This document shows positions 9,890 to 64,000 of a DNA stretch of 64,000 nt, piece by piece (positions within the stretch are counted from its first letter, which is position 1; each line of letters starts with the position of its first letter). The position numbers were made by a program, and so were the translations under genes. Location of the stretch: NCBI GenBank assembly GCA_008828725.1, contig MEHQ01003247.1, positions 194,131-258,130 on the forward strand, in the 5' to 3' direction. This DNA comes from Saccharina japonica (Eukaryota; Sar; Phaeophyceae; Laminariales; Laminariaceae). The notes beneath the pieces were generated by a model, which saw only the letters and a list, made by a program, of their open reading frames with translations, searched no databases and was not told the DNA's origin.

Positions 9890-11330
9890 AGCTCGTGCTG
9901 CTCCTGTGGCTCGACGTTTGTACGAGTATAACCATCCTAACATTTTCGACATTTTTTTTGTTCCCATCTGAAAAGGCTCCAAAGGGGATTTTGTTTTACA
10001 AGATGTTTCCACTGCTCCTGTGGTGGACCGCGGGGAAAATAAAACTGACAACGTGGTGTAAAACTAAAATTCAATCCATGGTCGTTTTTTCGATAGGCAA
10101 CATGACAAAAAAGCGCCTTGTGGCACGCGGGATATGTATGCACATTAACAATGGATTGTGTCAGGGGCGATATAAACCGCGCACTGCTTCCTACGAGCTG
10201 TTTTTTTGGTGGGTATGGTAAGCTCGCGCCGTCAATCGAGCTGTTTAACGGCGAGTTCGAGGAACCAGTACGGATCCGATAAGCGGCAGAACCAGCACCC
10301 ACAAAGCATGATCTGTGGTCCACTCGTCACTCGAAGGATCGAAAAAGCGACTCGCGTACCGACGAGTCCTCACGCGCATGATTTTCTGCTATATACGTCA
10401 CGATCATAACAGGTACAGCGGTAAATCAACATCATCACCGCACCAGTACGCACGAGTAAAAAAACAAACAATCAAAGAAGGCCTGCCCGGCCACAATGTA
10501 CTCCGGGCATGGCATACTACACTTCTACTGCGAAGCACTTCGAGGGGTGCCCATCATTTTCCGGGCCGCAGCTGGCGTACTCTGAGGTATCGCACAAAAG
10601 GGGGAAAACATCATCCAACGAAAATAAAATAAAGTAGCTCAGGCGGGTGTCCATGATAACAGCCAGCAGCGCCCTTGCCTGCACCTCAGCCATGCCACGG
10701 CAGATAATGGAACCTAATTTTTCTTAGGTTCTCGGAATAAGGAGCTGTACACCCCATGTCATGGTATTGCCTTGAATATGACCTTGAAAGGCCGGCAACC
10801 GCCTGATTGCAGGTGTTGAGAACGTATTTGTACTTCGTGTGAGTTGGAAGGCGTATCTCAGATGGGATTCCAGGGGGGTTTCAGGGAGAGGCAACGAGCC
10901 CTCTGGCCTGCAGTCTTTCATCGAGCGGAAAGGCAACACACTGCTCTTCTTCTGGTTCTCTAAGGATACAACACGCGTGAGCAACAACGAGCACCTGCTC
11001 AATACGCAAACCCGGCAAGGGGACACTTTTGTGTCCCACTTTTCAGTCACCCAACATATCACCATCCAAACCCGTCTGCGAGAAACAAGACGTGTTCGCC
11101 ACCCTTTTTGCCTTACAGCATCCCATGGGCTAAACGTACAACTAAAACAGAGAGGCACACAAATGGGATTGCAACGATCACGGGTAATTCTTCCTCAGTT
11201 TTCAAGGATCTCCCGCCATTCAGAAACGTTTGGGCTCGGCGGGATCCCCTCTACCATGGCGTGGGTCATGTTCTTGACCCCCCTGCCCCCCCCACATGTA
11301 AAACGCCCCCCGGTAGGTGAAAACCCGGCC

Positions 11331-11395
11331 GTGATCCGTCCCGGCATTGTAGGGATGCGAGGGTCTGTGGTGATTTGACTACGGCCATGCATGCC
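11331..11395 (-). repeat. SINE-like family S fragment
   Basis: Contains CGGCATTGTAGGGATGCGAG and ACTACGGCCATGCATG, the reverse complement of a sequence found at least eight more times in the window (for example 26021-26212, 28355-28466, 40985-41172). Confidence 0.65.
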
Positions 11396-11827
11396 AAAGA
11401 GTACACCTCCCCCACCCCACCGACCCACTCCACCAAACACAGGGGTGAACCTCGACATGTACACCAGGTAAACTACAGTAGTACGTATATATTCACTGCT
11501 GTTCTCAGTCGGTGTCGCATACTACTGTAGCAACCATCGTCCATGTCTTTGCCATTGTCGCCATCGTGTTCTCTACCACCCCCACCACCTTGGGCAACTA
11601 CAGGTACCAGGTATACTAACTATAACACGTATTCACCGCTTTTTTTTCAAGTCGGTATCAGTACCACTAGCAGCAGCTTCGCCGTTTTCCTTATCGTCGT
11701 CATTGTGGTAATCTCGTTCCCTACTGGTATATACCACCATCACCAATACCATCGCCGCCGCCGCCTCTGCAGGCTACTGCAACATGATAACAGGTAAACT
11801 ACCTGTAGTACGTACTCATCGCTCCTC

Positions 11828-64000
<52,173 letters not shown>

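Larger units (their letters stand above)
8063..11827. other. Convergent intergenic region (both 3' UTRs expected here)
   Basis: No conserved exon is seen. The region contains a GGGTCG-rich hairpin-forming tract (8285-8440), two family-A elements (8642-8886; 8905-9391 inverted, with a nested Tourist-like MITE), a decayed family-A copy (about 9640-9889) and part of a SINE-like repeat (about 11331-11395). An ORF of 179 codons (10839-11378) is not recognised and is treated as doubtful. Polyadenylation sites cannot be placed. Confidence 0.5.

Noticed and set aside
9655-10221. 188-codon plus-strand ORF
   Set aside because: Its first third is a decayed family-A element; the rest has no recognisable motif.

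Overview
The window is nuclear DNA from a eukaryote with kilobase-scale, repeat-packed introns. Coding DNA is sparse: short GC-rich exons with GT-AG (once GC-AG) splice sites. A brown alga or a related stramenopile with a large genome would fit, because the exons are GC-rich, the introns are long and full of short inverted-repeat elements, and one gene looks ciliary. This is inference; no lineage-specific marker was found.

Layout: (1) 394-8062, plus strand: a three-exon gene of about 320 codons resembling the ciliary protein CFAP119/CCDC189. Its last exon appears twice because a 1.6-kb stretch is repeated on either side of a single N at 5993, most likely an unmerged contig overlap. (2) 8063-11827: convergent intergenic DNA holding inverted-repeat elements, one nested in another. 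(3) 11828-64000, minus strand: one gene fills the remaining 52 kb. I reconstructed 28 exons, about 1,285 codons, whose phases agree across every junction. The product is FANCD2, the monoubiquitinated clamp subunit of the Fanconi anaemia DNA-crosslink repair pathway. The N-terminal part lies beyond 64000. The ubiquitin-acceptor lysine region, the C-terminal helical repeats and an acidic C-terminal tail are all present.

The FANCD2 gene carries an internal direct duplication (49411-54624 and 56328-62006) that includes exons e3 and e4. Splicing both copies in series breaks the reading frame, so either one copy is skipped or the duplication is allelic or an assembly product. Start-of-exon fragments of e9, e26 and e27 have also been copied into neighbouring introns.

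Introns hold simple repeats (one pure GA tract of about 613 bp ending at N 48231), minisatellites (25-, 39-, 42- and about 104-bp units), several short inverted-repeat families, a hAT-like element filled with a 42-bp satellite, a Tourist-like MITE, SINE-like repeats and clusters of a 16-bp palindrome. No rRNA, functional tRNA, CRISPR array or prokaryote-type operon is visible.
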